Shown one piece after another: positions 24,645-37,553 of a stretch of DNA of 64,000 nucleotides; within the stretch, counting starts at the first letter, position 1; the number at the start of each line of letters is the position of its first letter. Under the pieces are notes generated by a model. That model saw only the letters and a list, made by a program, of their open reading frames with translations, did no database searches and was not told the origin of the DNA. The position numbers were made by a program, and so were the translations under genes. This DNA comes from Campylorhamphus procurvoides (taxonomy: Eukaryota; Chordata; Aves; Passeriformes; Dendrocolaptidae): contig WBMV01005000.1 in the NCBI GenBank assembly GCA_013396655.1, positions 276,895-340,894 on the forward strand, in the 5' to 3' direction.

Positions 24645-25261
24645 TGTTGGAGATGGGTGTAATGCACCTCAGAAGACAGAAGCATCAATATGTTTTATTG
24701 AGGTACAATAATCATGTGGCAGAGTTCAATAAATTCGGTGGAGTTTAACAAAGTTTAACAGCAATTTACCAAGGTTTAGTAACTTTGATGGCAAGGTTTA
24801 CCTACTGTATGAAAGAAATATACAAAGGAAAACTGAGTTAGGGTGATTCACACAAGACTGGGGATGCAAAGGGTTAGGAAGATCCTCCCACCGAGTCACA
24901 GTGTTCAGAGTGGAACCCTTTACTTCCTAAACTCCTTATGGAGCCTAGGTGAGGCTAGGTGCTATCTTAGTCTCAGACCTGGACAGTGTTTTATGTCTAA
25001 TACAATTATCTATACAACATTTATAATAATTAAAATTGAGCAGCTACATGAATTAATAATGTTTCATTAGTGTTATCTAGCATGTCATCAATCATTTATT
25101 GAGTATCTGCCATGAATAAAGGATCTCTCCATCCTGAGTAAGGAAGAATTTCTTTATTTCAGATCAGTGATCTCAGACCTTGAGAGGAGTTTCTGCTTAA
25201 GGGGAGAGTTACCAGCTTGAGTTCAGAGACATCTCAAATTCGGGCCATCCCAATCATAACA
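24645..25261. mobile_element. Solo LTR of an endogenous retrovirus, 617 bp
   Basis: The block begins TGTTGGAGATGGG and ends CCCAATCATAACA, giving TG...CA ends with TGTT/AACA inverted termini. The flanks are identical: TTTATTTAT at 24636-24644 and 25262-25270. Because the flank is a 4-bp-periodic sequence, the actual target duplication is 5 bp (TTTAT) or 9 bp; 5 bp fits ERVL or ERV1 better than ERVK. Polyadenylation signals occur in both orientations (AATAAA at 25115-25120 on plus; its complement at 24694-24699), so I leave the strand open. There is no internal retroviral region. Confidence 0.72.
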
Positions 25262-25270
25262 TTTATTTAT
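25262..25270. repeat. Right flank duplication TTTATTTAT
   Basis: Identical to 24636-24644 on the other side of the LTR. Confidence 0.7.
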
Positions 25271-28200
25271 TGAAGTAGGTGTCTGCTAGTCAATAGTATA
25301 TTCAAGATGAACTTCTTTGGTTTAGCTAACCTGTATCCTGTTCTATATCTTAATTCAAAATAACATTTCAAAGTGTTTGTCTGAGGTGCTTTCAGTAATT
25401 TGTACATGAGCCAGGAGCTTTTCTGCTCACAGGCTCACCACAGGACATGAAACCTATTTCTCTTTAGTCCATTTGAAACAAAGTATGGCCTGGGATCAAG
25501 GGTACCCATCACGTTTACTTATTTGATCACAACATTTCCGACTGTGATCGGTTACATTGTTATTATTGCATTCATTAGTCCAATGTCCAAATGACTAAAA
25601 ATGTTAAACATGTGATATGTGATGACCTTGTTGCATTCCCATCACATGTTAAATCACAGTGTGAAGTGTTTACATATTGCAGTTATTGCTTGGTACAAAA
25701 AGTCTCATCAGTTGTAGGATTTGCATTTACAGCCCTTTCTACAGTATGTATAACTTCATTGCTAACATAACCGAGTACTCTTCATGTGGTGTAAAGATCA
25801 AGGTTTTGGCAGTGGGAAGGTTGTTCATTCATTCAAATCACTGATTTGGTGTTTAGATCAAACTAAAGTGTTTGGTTCATGCAATTAAGTGATGTGCAAT
25901 GTCATGTTACACAGCCACTTTAGCTGTGGCATTTCCAAGTTTTGAAGGACGATCACTCTTTGGTTCATTTAAAACTAAAGGGAGTCCATGCTTTGTAATC
26001 ATAAGAAAGTTGCATGTGGCAAACTCAAGTGCCAAACACAAATCAATACATTCTAATCAGTTCTATTGGCCCCTTTTGAAAAGCTGCTCATGATGTCTGT
26101 AAATACGAAGTGGCTGAAAATAAATTACAGCTATGCTATCTCACCAAGAAAAAACACAGAACAAAGAGGCTCTTAAATGCAAAAGCAAAATTGAGATTGC
26201 TTTGTGAGTTGTTTACAGTGTATTTTTATCTTAAAGATCTTACAGAAGTTTAAGATCAGAAAAAAAAAATCCATTTTCTTTCAAGGACCTTCATGAAATG
26301 GTTTAAGTATCACATATTCACAGGTATACAGATTTTCTATTCATGTTGCCAAAGTATTCATCTGTATTTACTTAAGGTCAAAGACATTATTTGTCACTTA
26401 CCCTCAGAAGACAGCTATGAATGATTGCTGCTAAACATGGAATGCTGAGGAATATATGTGTATTTCACCATCTTTACATATCTGAAACTCAAGTAACTTT
26501 TTAATATTGCTATAACAATCAGAGAGATGTTCATCTCAGTTTCTAATGAACTTAAGGAATGCACCAAATTGAAGCACCATATTTTAAATATACGTTCATA
26601 TTTTTCATACAAATTCATAACTGTAACAGGAGTTACAGTTGAGCTTCTAGACCTGTGATTAAAATTCCATCCTGCATGAGAAGATTAAAATCCACTAAAA
26701 CAAATCAGTTAATCTGTTTTAGAGGAGGAAAATTTTTTCTTGAATTAAGATTGGGAAATATGTATTGTCCTTAGGCATGCAAAGAAATAAGATTAAGAGC
26801 GAGGAGAGAGCATGCGGGGGTGGAGAATATGGAACCCAATTTGTAATAGTAGAGTGGTCCAAAAAGAGGTACTTGTCTTTTTCTCTCTCTGGACATTTGG
26901 TGATAGCAAAAAAGGAAGAAAATTAAAAAAACCCAACAAACTCAAAAATCTCAAATATGTTTTATTTTGAAAATTATAAATTATTATAACATATTTAATA
27001 TGTAAACATTCTTAGCATTTTCTATTCATATTTCTATTTGTGAAAGTGAAGGTTTGTATTTTCTTTGCAAAATCAGTTGACAGGAAATGGCATTAAGATG
27101 TCCTCTTCTTCATATGGAAGTCTGGAAGAACACAAGTTAATCACTGTAAAAAGTATTCATAACTTCCCAGTAAACATTATGGATGTACATTATGGATCGA
27201 GAATTACCATTTGATTTTTCCAGAAGTTCTCAGGTGAGATTGCTCCTTTAATTGTCCTATGTGGTCCTTTCCTTCCCTTCATAATGGGATTGTGAAACTC
27301 TGTAGACTATGCCATCTAAAACATCCTTAAATATTCTGTCTAGAAGAAAAATAAACCTCAAATTTGTAGTAGTAGTCAGATGTAGACTGAGTTCTATATT
27401 ACTTGGTTTTAATCACTGATAAAGTTTTGGCCTTTTTCTGTGGTGTTCTGAAGAACATGCAAATCAAGGAAAAATTCCCCAAAGTTATCCAAGGAAGCTG
27501 AAGCATATGGCAAAATTATCAGTAGGACAATTGGAAAAGAATTTAGCATCATGTGGTAATTTTGTCCCCCAAACTGAAGAAATCTTGGAAAAATCCCTTT
27601 GCTACAAAGTTCTAATGCTAATATAGAATTTTATATTATTACACAGGAGAGAAAAAAAAAGGCATATAAAGGAAAATATGCAACAGTTAACTCAAAAGAA
27701 ATTAAGAAAATAATGATATTTATCAATATGCTTTGAACTACATCAAAAAGAAAGACCATTTATTTTGTTCTGTTATATTAATTTTCTTTGTAACTCTATC
27801 TGGCCTATCAAACTCAGTCTAATAAATATTAATACAGTGTCCATATCTCTCAGAAAGAAAAAGGAACATAGTCAAATTTCTGCCTGGAATAAAAATCTAT
27901 AATGACTGTAATTTTTTGAACATGTAAATTGTGTTTTGTTCTTTCTATATTTTACTGGTTTTGGCAAGGATATACGTATATATTTCAAACTTTCCTTAGA
28001 CCTAAAATTTCAAGTATTCTGAGATGATGTACCGTAGTTTCTTAACTGCTAAGTTCCTACCATCATTAAAATCTGCATTCAATAATAAAATAATTCTAGT
28101 TCATTCTTAAACACCCACAATGCTGCACAGAATCTTGTGAGATTTTTTTTTATACCTAAAAAAAGACATTATGAAAACACTGCTTCCCTTGCATGTCATT

Positions 28201-30337
28201 TCATGTACCTAAGGAAGATACATAAAAGTGGGGGATCACTTCTCTTTCAGGAGCTCACACATGTCTTTTCAGATTAATTATAGGCTGATCAATAACTTTT
28301 TTGTTTGTTTTGCTTTAATGATTATCTGAGCAGTGTTTTCATTCTGGACAACAAAAGCAGTCAAATCAATTTTTTAATTTTACACCTACAAGAATTTAAT
28401 CAAATATGAGTATATGTGCATAGCAATGAAGACGTGCGAAGTCATTTACCCTGTTATAATTTTCTTTTCAATGTGCTTTGACTTTAGCTGTTATTTTTGT
28501 AATGCATACTTGCAAACCCATAAAAATACTGAGTAGTATAATAGCAAGGTTATCTTAAACACATTTAAACGGCTGAAATTCATAATGAAATTGGTGGTAA
28601 ACTTTTTTTTTTTTGTTATTGCACTACAACTGAGAAGAAAAAAATCTTAAAAAATAAGATTTAATTATACATAGTGTTTTCAGGAAATATTTCTATTTTT
28701 AATACATTATTTAGCTGTTAAGTGAAAATGCTGAGTAGAAAATATAAAGAATATGAACCCTTTCAAAGCCAAATCTAGAATATGGCTTTTGTGGATTTAC
28801 TGAATGCAGTGAAAGCATCAGAAAGAAAATAATAGGAAGGTACAAAAAGTTTTGAACTGGCTTTTTTTTACTGCTTTGTTAAAGAGTTACCAACACTGCA
28901 TAAAGAAGCATTAGGGCTTTGACCGTGGCTATTGCACAAAAAACATCTATAACTTTGCTTGTGCTTTCTTTCCTTACTATGATTGAGATGAAATAAGGAT
29001 TTCTTAACATTTCCAGTCACAGGAAAGATTCAGAGCAGTGTTTGTTAAAATGTTGTGTTTAATCTCCTGAATTGCACAAATAAGCCCATTAACACTACAA
29101 AAACAATGTTTGGTTCTTTACTTTTACAAGTGTTAAGTGAATAAATGTTCCAGGAGGCAGAAAACAGAGAGGTATTTTCTTAAAAAGAAGTAGTGAGTAA
29201 ATTTATGTAAGTAATTTTGTAAATTTCTACATTTGTAAAGTAATTACTTTAGGGATACTTAGCTAATCAAAGGCCTTGATGAACCTGAGTATCCCATGTT
29301 CTGTTTGTATTCTCATGGTTTCTTTATAGATAAGTTGGATATTAAGGTTTCAAATAAACATAAGAAAGTTTATTTTCTGACTGACTTATTGGCTGACTGA
29401 AGTCAGCCATCAGAATTAATATAAATACGACTTCATTTCATATAAAAATTCTTTTTCCTTCAGTTGTAGGTCACACTTGTTATGAAACAGGAATAGCCTC
29501 TAAGAATAAAATTATGTATTTGAAAAGATGCATGTAATTTGAGACTTCTTTCTAATGCTAAAGACAGAAGAAGGTGAGATTGTTTGAGACTGTTCTTAAG
29601 GAAAATGAATGATGAAGAAAAATTTGCTGTTTAGAGAAATTTCCTATTGAGACAACAAAATTGTTCCTCGTGAGCCTATACTATTCAGAAGAAATGGAAC
29701 AAAATATATATACAAATATTTTTTCCATCTTGGAGAACATCTGTGACAGATGAAATTAAATTTTAGCATACATGGAAGTGTATAATTTCATATAACACAT
29801 GCTATTTTATTCCAAAGAAGTGACCTCAAACTTATCTGTTGTAACCATTCGTTAATAGTTCGTATCTGTCAAAGCTGAAATTGTTGGATTTTATCTTATA
29901 TTGTTATTTCTATTCTCTGACTGGTGAAGTCTGCAAATTCTATTGGAGACACTACAATATGAAGGAAACTTTGGTTGCCATAGTTACTTATAAATGTTAA
30001 TTTCCAATTTCACTTTTCCACACACTTGTGTCAGTGAAGCACAAGCACTCCCACGTTTATGAAGAGTGGTTTCAGGAAGAATGTGGTCAATTCCTCTGTG
30101 ATACATGGTTTTTTTTTCCATATAATTTGATCATATGGAGCATTAGTGAAATATGATGCCAACTATTCTAAAGATCTAATTATTTTATTTCATACATGCC
30201 ACTAAGACTATAAAACATAAAGAAAAAGAAAAGCATAAGAATTAGGCTCAGATTTGCTGGTCGTACTTATGGAATGCACAACTATTCCTTTACTAATTTC
30301 AGGTCAAAGACAGCAAAATATATACATTTAATAATAA
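25262..30337. other. Unique AT-rich DNA, no gene seen
   Basis: About 5 kb of strongly AT-rich sequence. A 10-bp inverted repeat (AACATGTGAT at 25607-25616, ATCACATGTT at 25641-25650) is the only structure noted. No transposon was recognised. Confidence 0.45.
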
Positions 30338-30609
30338 ATTGTGACAGGATAAGAGGCAATGGCTTCAAACTGAAAGAGGGCAGGTTTAGAATAGATATTA
30401 GGAAGAAATTCTTTACTGTGAGGGTGCTGAGGTACTGGAACAGGTTGCCCAGAGAAATTGTGGATGCCCCATCCCTGGAAGTGTTCAAGGCCAGGTTGGA
30501 CAGGGCTTGGAGCAACCTGGCCTAGTGGAAGGTTTCCTCATCCATGGAAGCAGACTGAAATGATCTTTAAGGTAATTTCCAACCTAAACAATATTGTGAT
30601 TCTATGATT
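30338..30609 (+). mobile_element. CR1 LINE, 3'-end fragment with readable ORF2 end
   Basis: Starts GTGACAGGATAAGAGGCAAT and runs through AGGAAGAAATTCTTTACTGT, GGAACAGGTTGCCCAGAGAA and AAGTGTTCAAGGCCAGGTTG to GTGATTCTATGATTCTT. It is 5'-truncated. Conservation of the coding part suggests a fairly recent insertion compared with the other copies. Confidence 0.95.
30343..30525 (+). pseudogene. CR1 ORF2 C-terminal end, uninterrupted
   Basis: About 60 codons reading [19 protein letters not shown]... through [20 protein letters not shown] to a TAG stop. This matches the extreme C-terminus of CR1 ORF2, with no frameshift. It cannot act alone, because the endonuclease and polymerase domains are missing. 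Confidence 0.88.
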
Positions 30610-33600
30610 CTTATATCTACCCCTATGTTATACACAGCATCCAACAATTCAGTTGAATAATACATGTATTAATACAATTACATAAACCAGGGTATTTTGC
30701 AGAAGTAAGTATGCATTTAAACTTTTATTACAGTATTTTACTGACTATTATGAAAGACGCGTTGCCTATCAAAATATATAGGTATATACCTTATATATAT
30801 ATATATATATATATANNNTATATATAAAACCCCAATATATTTGGGTTTTCAGTTCTGGTATAAGATTCCTCCCTTCATTGCTCCTCAGTGACATTTTTTT
30901 CTTCTATAATTCTAGAAGACAGGTTTGGGTAAGAGTAAGCAGCATCTGACAGGTAAAATTGCTCAGATTATTTAATGCTACATAGGTTGATCTAGGCAAT
31001 AAAAGCCTATCATTTCCCATATACCTATCTTAAAGATATATAGATATATAAAACACGTGTTTTTATAATTCTTCTATAAATATGCACATCTATACATTTA
31101 GGTGTAGTTTTTCAAGTATCAAATACTAGGTCTGGACAGTTTTCCTCTTCCATGTGGTGAAGAGAAGTTAAACAAAGAATGGACACCATTGTGTGAAGCT
31201 GAGATGAAAAGTGAAAGTGACCTTTAAGAAACCAACCCAAAATACGTATTACCCAGTTGTAGTTGTGAGTTATTTGTATGTTGTGATCACACTCGACTGT
31301 TTCTATGCCTTTTATGAATTCTTAAGACAAACTTAGGAATTGAGATTAAGATAAAATATCTCCATTCTAAACTACTTTCTATCCCTGACACATACTTCTC
31401 TCTCAGGGTTCCCAAGGCTCAGTAAAGCAAGTTACTAAAGAAAACAAGAATTCTGAACTGCCATAAGCCCTGTTTATAATGACAGAGAGTGGCCCTACAT
31501 GACCATTTACCCATGAGAGGAGCAGTGCCACTGATTAGATTAGAGCAGGAGAGACTAATGCAGTTATGTCCTTAAGGGTTAGATGAAAAATGAATCTTTC
31601 ACCTCTGCAAGTGAGCACAACCAGCAATTCAGAAGCATTATATGTGTGAGGTAATTTGCAGGATCTGTTCTATTTGTCACTGGAATTGGCCATAGAGCAT
31701 TTGAAAAAGTCTGTTTTTTCAGCCCTGGATAATTATCCCAAAGTCTCCTTCTGTGCTTATATTTTAAAAGTAGTTTGGGGGCATCTGAAAAAGAAAGGGG
31801 AAATCATAACACATTCTGCTATTTACAGCAATACAATTACTTAATACTTCTGAAAACAGCTGCTGCTTAGAGGTGCCTGGGACTTCAGTACTATAAGATA
31901 TACAGTCACATCTATGGAAAAATCTCCTAAGGACAAGATTTTCCAAGACCCATGAATAAAAAAGCTTCCCAAGCTCCAGTGATGGGCACCAGACTTCAGG
32001 GAGGCAACTATTTTTTTAAAAAAAATGTGGTAATTGATGAGATTATTCCTCTAAGGAGAAGTGTTTTGTTTGCTTGTTTGTTTGTTTTGTGTTAGATTTA
32101 TTTAGAAGGTTTATTTTTTGATATTTTTAAACTCAGTGACAAAAAAAAAATCACATCTCAGCCAATAAATTCCTGAAAAATTGTTATCATAGCCAGAGGT
32201 AGCCAACATTACTTTCTACTTTCTGTTCACTCATGAAAACTGATCTAATAGTATTGTTTTTCATTTCCAAGGGTGTCCTGCTTTGCCAACAGTTGTGTTT
32301 TGGATTTCATAACAACAACAACAACCACAAAATAACTAGCCAGTTCTGTGAATTTCTAAGATATTTCTGCTCCACTCAGAAATGTGCAAGTACATGCAGT
32401 CTCATGAATTTTGTCTGTTATGACATAAATAACAATTACACAGTATCAGATGAAACATTTACTCTTCTTTGTCCTTATATTCTAGTTTTAGGAAGGTGGT
32501 TATTATTGTTTGCTAAGGCAGTACCCTTACCAATGAACACTGGTTTGGGATTGCTGTGTGGCACTGCAGCTGAGTGGAATGGAGTGGCGTGTGGCCACGC
32601 TGCTAAATTCTTTAATCCTCAAAAACAGTGTGACCATACCCAAACTCCTTAATGGAATGAGCCTACAGTGCTCAGCCCATGCTGTTTCCAACTGGGAATA
32701 TGTTAGTGAGCTTGGACCAAAAGCTGGGAACAAATCTAACCAACCCTTCAGTGTTTCCCAGCGCTGCTTTTGCACTTAACTATACAAATAGCTTGTATTG
32801 TGGCATTTCTGTGACAGAAAGGACATGATTTCAGCTATTTCAATACTATTCTGGTTGCAGGAGTTAAAGGCACAACCACAGAAAATGCACCATCCACGCA
32901 GAAAAAAAAGAAAAAAAAAATTCTTTTAGTTTATCTTATAACCTACTGCTGAATTATTCATTCCACTTCTTGGTAATAGGAACAATTTTATAGTAAAAGT
33001 ATGAAAACCAAAAAAGAATCCTGTTCAAGGTCAGCCTGAGTTTCTATAACATATGTAAAAAAATTGGTCAATATACCTGTCACCATTATGTTCTAAATCT
33101 AAATCATGCATTGCTGTTATTAGATGTTGTCTATTGCTTTCATGCATGCCCTGAAAAAACTTAATATTGAAGATATGTATTTATATACACTTCATAGACT
33201 CAAAACATTAAAATTACCAGGCAAAGGAAGTGAAAAAGAGCTTTGGTGAGTTTGAGTATCATTTGTAATAGATTGTGGGCTAACTGCATAGCAAGTCTAC
33301 CTCCACCTAGAAGAGGTGTTGAGGTAGTGGCACTAAAGCTCTTGAGTAGATTTTTTTCCTTCCTTTGAGAAGAACTGTGGGTATAAGGTGATAATAGAAA
33401 ATGTTCCTCTGTATCTTTCCACTCCAGGGAAGAGTTGTGTTATTCTGTAAAGCCCGAACACTTTTTATTTTGAAGGAACAAATCCTATAGATTCCAAGAC
33501 AACTGATCAGTCGTGACTGAAGTATCAACAAAGCAAAATATTATATATTTTGTTCCTTACCTAATCAACTTTTGAAGTAATTTATTCCCTATGCAAAAAT

Positions 33601-33653
33601 CACACTTCTGACTAGACATACTGAGGGGTAGCAGGAAGAAAGTTATGTGATCT
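30610..33653. other. Unique AT-rich DNA with TA microsatellite
   Basis: Apart from the TA run at 30792-30826 and a T/G-rich GTTT tract at about 32063-32092, nothing is recognisable. A 139-codon frame at 32233-32652 does not resemble a known protein and has no splice context. Confidence 0.45.
30792..30826. repeat. (TA)n microsatellite containing three Ns
   Basis: An alternating TA run interrupted by NNN at 30816-30818. The true repeat length is unresolved. Confidence 0.95.
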
Positions 33654-33767
33654 AGGTTGTGTTCCAGATACTCTGGGATGACCCTGCTTGAGCAGGAAGG
33701 TTGGACCAGTTGACCCACTGTGGTCCCTTCCAAACCTTATCCATCCTGTGACTCTGTGATTCTGTGA
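33654..33767 (+). mobile_element. CR1 LINE, short 3' tail
   Basis: TGACCCTGCTTGAGCAGG, GGTTGGACCAGTTGACCC and CTGTGGTCCCTTCCAA, ending GACTCTGTGATTCTGTGA. It aligns over its whole length with the end of the copy at 13436-14058, so both belong to the same CR1 subfamily. About 110 bp survives. Confidence 0.92.
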
Positions 33768-36700
33768 AATTGTGCCCCACAAACATATGTCATGTATAAG
33801 AAATAGAATTAAGATTGCTTAATACTTTTGGACAGAAAATAAATATTTTGTCATCTGTGTGAGAAACAATAAAATATTATTTCTATCTTTCTAGTATTTT
33901 CTGCAATTTTTAGCTTGCTTTGAACATCATTACACAAATCACCTATGACACTGTTGGGAAGCAGACAGAAGTCACAGTAATGATGTAGGCCCTTTTTTCT
34001 CTGTTCATAGTTCTTCTTTACAAATGAGTAACATTTGAATGTCTTTTGGGGTCTAATTAGAGTTTAACATGCTTTTTGGTAGTCTAAGATTTGCTTAAAA
34101 TGTTGTTCCTTTTGGAAATACTATTTTAAACAGTTGGAATCTGTTCTGAGTAATGTGCATAGCTCAATGATTAGGAGTAACATTTGTCATGCTTCCACTA
34201 TAAATCACACATCATTTTTCCAAGAAAGGAAAAAAGGATGACAAAAAAACAAAGCTGCCTTTGTGTGCCTAGGAATGATGATGCAGCTGCAGTAGAGAAA
34301 TTAACAAGAAGCAGATCATTAATGATATCAGCTGAGTTTTTTAATATATTTGGTACATATTGGGTCTTTCATATAACATGTGCTCATCAAACTTTGTCAT
34401 TGGAGGCTAATGGGTAACAGAAGACTGCTTGTGCACAAGACTGAGAACAAAGCAGTCACTTAACTGTAGTTCTTTTCCATGAACATCTATCCTTCTGCAG
34501 TTTTTGGACTCTAAGATCTGGCTCTCACAACAACGTTGTGAGATCTGATTATCTCAGCAATAAAAATTAATTTCCTATATAAGTTTTAGGATGTCTGAGT
34601 AGAACCCCAATGCTGCATTTTCTGCCATAAGTGACTAAACCTCCTAAAAGTAGATTGAGGCAACACACCGGGAACTGTCTGCAACAGGCACCTAAGGGTA
34701 CGTTTTGCACCAGCCCCACTCTTAATCTCCAAGTGTAGGAGATGCAATCCTTACCATGTAGCAATGTCCCCTACAAGTGTTTGCTGGGGCAAGGTATTTT
34801 CTGATCACTCATATTCTTTAGGTACACTTTTGAAATCTCGTTTCGAAATAGCAGAGAGGTGGAGAGACCTCCCCAACCCAGTTTTGTTCCACCTGAAAGT
34901 TTCTCCTGATTTTTACTTTTGGAATACCAATTCTGTCATCTGCAGCAGGAAAGAAGGACAACTGAGCTATAGAGCACCATCTGGTCCAGTGGGTCACTGA
35001 AAATAGAATGAAAAAACACCTCCTGTTACTTTGTGCATATGTTGTTTCAGCTCTGTCTAACATGACATGCAATTAGCTTGTTTCTTCTCACTTGCCTAAA
35101 TCATCATTAAACTCATTTGTTGCTACTGTGATAAGTGTGAATAAGGACTAACATATATTTTGAATGTAAGAGATTCCTACTAACTGACAAAGGAAGGGAT
35201 ATGGAAATGTGACTATTCCCAAGCAGGGAATTTTTTTTATTTTTTTTTTAGCATGCAAACTCTCTAATAAAACATCCTTGATATTTTATTGACTATGTGA
35301 CAAGTAAAAATTCTGTTCCCAACCAGCATATCCTGCTGACACTAAAATTTAGTACCTCCAACAGCCTAGCAACTCTTACCCAAATATAAATTTTTCTTTA
35401 GAGAACGTCATAACAAGTATCTACCATAATCTTGCCTCCTAGTTACACTTTATTACAGAGCCAAGAAAATGAGCTGTTAAATATTCTGAAATTAAGATTG
35501 GACTCCCCTCCCTCCCTAATTTGTCTCCAAACCTGCAATAGTACCTTTTTTTCTGGACAAGCATTTTCATCAGAGGAAATACCAAAATGACCTGCTTCTG
35601 CCTGCAGGTCTAGCAAGTAAGCCGGCAATGAAGCTGGAGAGCTCCTGCAAAGGAAAACATAAGTCTGTGTCCTTCACAACTTATTTACTTGTTTGTTTAA
35701 TTTGGGCCCATTTCCCAAGGAAGTCTGTCATGTGCTGCAGTAGCCAGCTGAGCTGGCACAGTTGATTGATGATTTCTCTGGTTGCTCTGAACTGGACGCT
35801 GTGTCCTGCTGAGATCAACCAGAAAGAAACAGAGTAGTGGTTCTCAGCTGATTCCCTGCCTCAGTCCAGCTATGCTCATCAGTCAGAATCAAAGAAAGCC
35901 TAGTGGGATACACACTTTCCTTAACTGAACAGGCCCTCGTGCACTTTTACAGAAAGGAGTATTACATCCAAGGGCTTTGCTTATTTATCAGTGATGATTA
36001 CTTGGTGGTATATTTGCTACAGAGCCTGAAGGAATTTTTTATTTTGTCTCTAATATGCTGTACTGATGATGTAGATGCTTAAATGAAAGCTATGAGATTA
36101 CTTGTGCTCAGCAAAGGCTTAGAAGTGGTGAGTGATTGAAAGGAGTGATTTGAGAATAAAGTGTGTCTAAAGAGTCGATGTGTTAAACCACCGACTGATA
36201 AACACCACCAGGCTATATTGTTAGACAGCTGTCTTGAATGTGAGATTAATATAGGCAGAGTGGTTGACAAATTTTGAAAAAGATGAAAGGAAGTTAAATT
36301 GCATGAGACAAAGCAGCTGGTGCTCTGTTTTTGTCATGACACTGTGGCATTGTCCTTCAGTGTAGTCCTCACTGTGATAATACAGATGTGAAGTGCCAAT
36401 AAAGAACTTGAAATGAAAATGTACTCCTCTGGCTAACTAGAAATACAGAAGTCTACAAGTCTTATTAAAATTTGGTTAATCAAAAAATTGAATAAAGTCT
36501 ACACTAAAGTATTCTTGTTCCAGTAATTCTACTCAGTTCCACATTTCAGTTATTTGAAATGCATTTGGCAACATAGACTTTTCACTTTGTAGTAAGAAGA
36601 CACACAAACTTGGAGAGCTGTATTAACAATCGTGTATTTTATATCCCTATATCTGTTCAAATAAGCATATTTTCTTTCTGTCATAGTGGAGCTAATGAAT

Positions 36701-37525
36701 CTTTTAGAACTGTAACACATTACATTGAAGAAATAACATTTGTGGTTCTGAAGGGCTCAGTTTGATCGCCAGTCTTCTTTTCCTATGACTTGTGGGTTTT
36801 TTCACATCCTCATGTGGCTTTGGTATCTTACATTCAAAATGCAGATGCCGAGAGAGTTTGATGGCCACTTCTGTCCAACACAGTGATGGCAAGAGCCATA
36901 CTGGAATATTTACAGTAAAATATATGTATTCTTTGAAGCCTGGCTTGCCAATTACCCATAGCAAATTTTGTCACTAGTTTTCATATGAAATAAAAGCATT
37001 CAACTTTATATAAGTGAGTAGAAGAACCTTTTTCTGTTTAATGGAGAGGATAAACTCAAATTCACCTACAGGCAGTTTTTCCCTTGTAACATTTAAATAA
37101 TTTATTCCTTGTGCATCAAATGTGAATACATCTAAGGAGAGTCATTTATAGTGATAAGGTATGTAAAGTTGTATCAATGACCATATGTCTGTAGCTAACA
37201 TGCTACCCTGAACTGCAACAACGGATGGGAGGAAAGAAAAAAAGAATAAACCCTTGAAATTTTTGGAAAAGAGATAGAAACTGACTCAGTCTCCATCTGA
37301 AATGATTGTTGGATAACAGCTTCATGTTGGCTTTAGTCTTGTTTTTAGTCTGTTCTTAGGACTAAGCTCTATGATGTCCCATTGGTTTTATTACAGAATA
37401 TAAGCATACACATCACAGTGTGTCATTTCAACAATACTGAAATAACCTTACATTTATATGACTTTTTAGAGTCTTTCACATAAACTGAAAGTAATATAAT
37501 TGTATGGTCTAGGGCTGTGGCCTTA

Positions 37526-37553
37526 AAAAATATGACCAGCTGATCATATTTTT
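37526..37553. repeat. Inverted repeat, 10-bp arms
   Basis: AAAAATATGA at 37526-37535 and TCATATTTTT at 37544-37553 are exact inverted complements around a spacer CCAGCTGA that includes an E-box-like CAGCTG. Confidence 0.75.

Noticed and set aside
32233..32652. 139-codon plus-strand open frame
   Set aside because: Low-complexity NNNN stretch, unrecognisable sequence, no splice or promoter context; length is not surprising for 64 kb in six frames.
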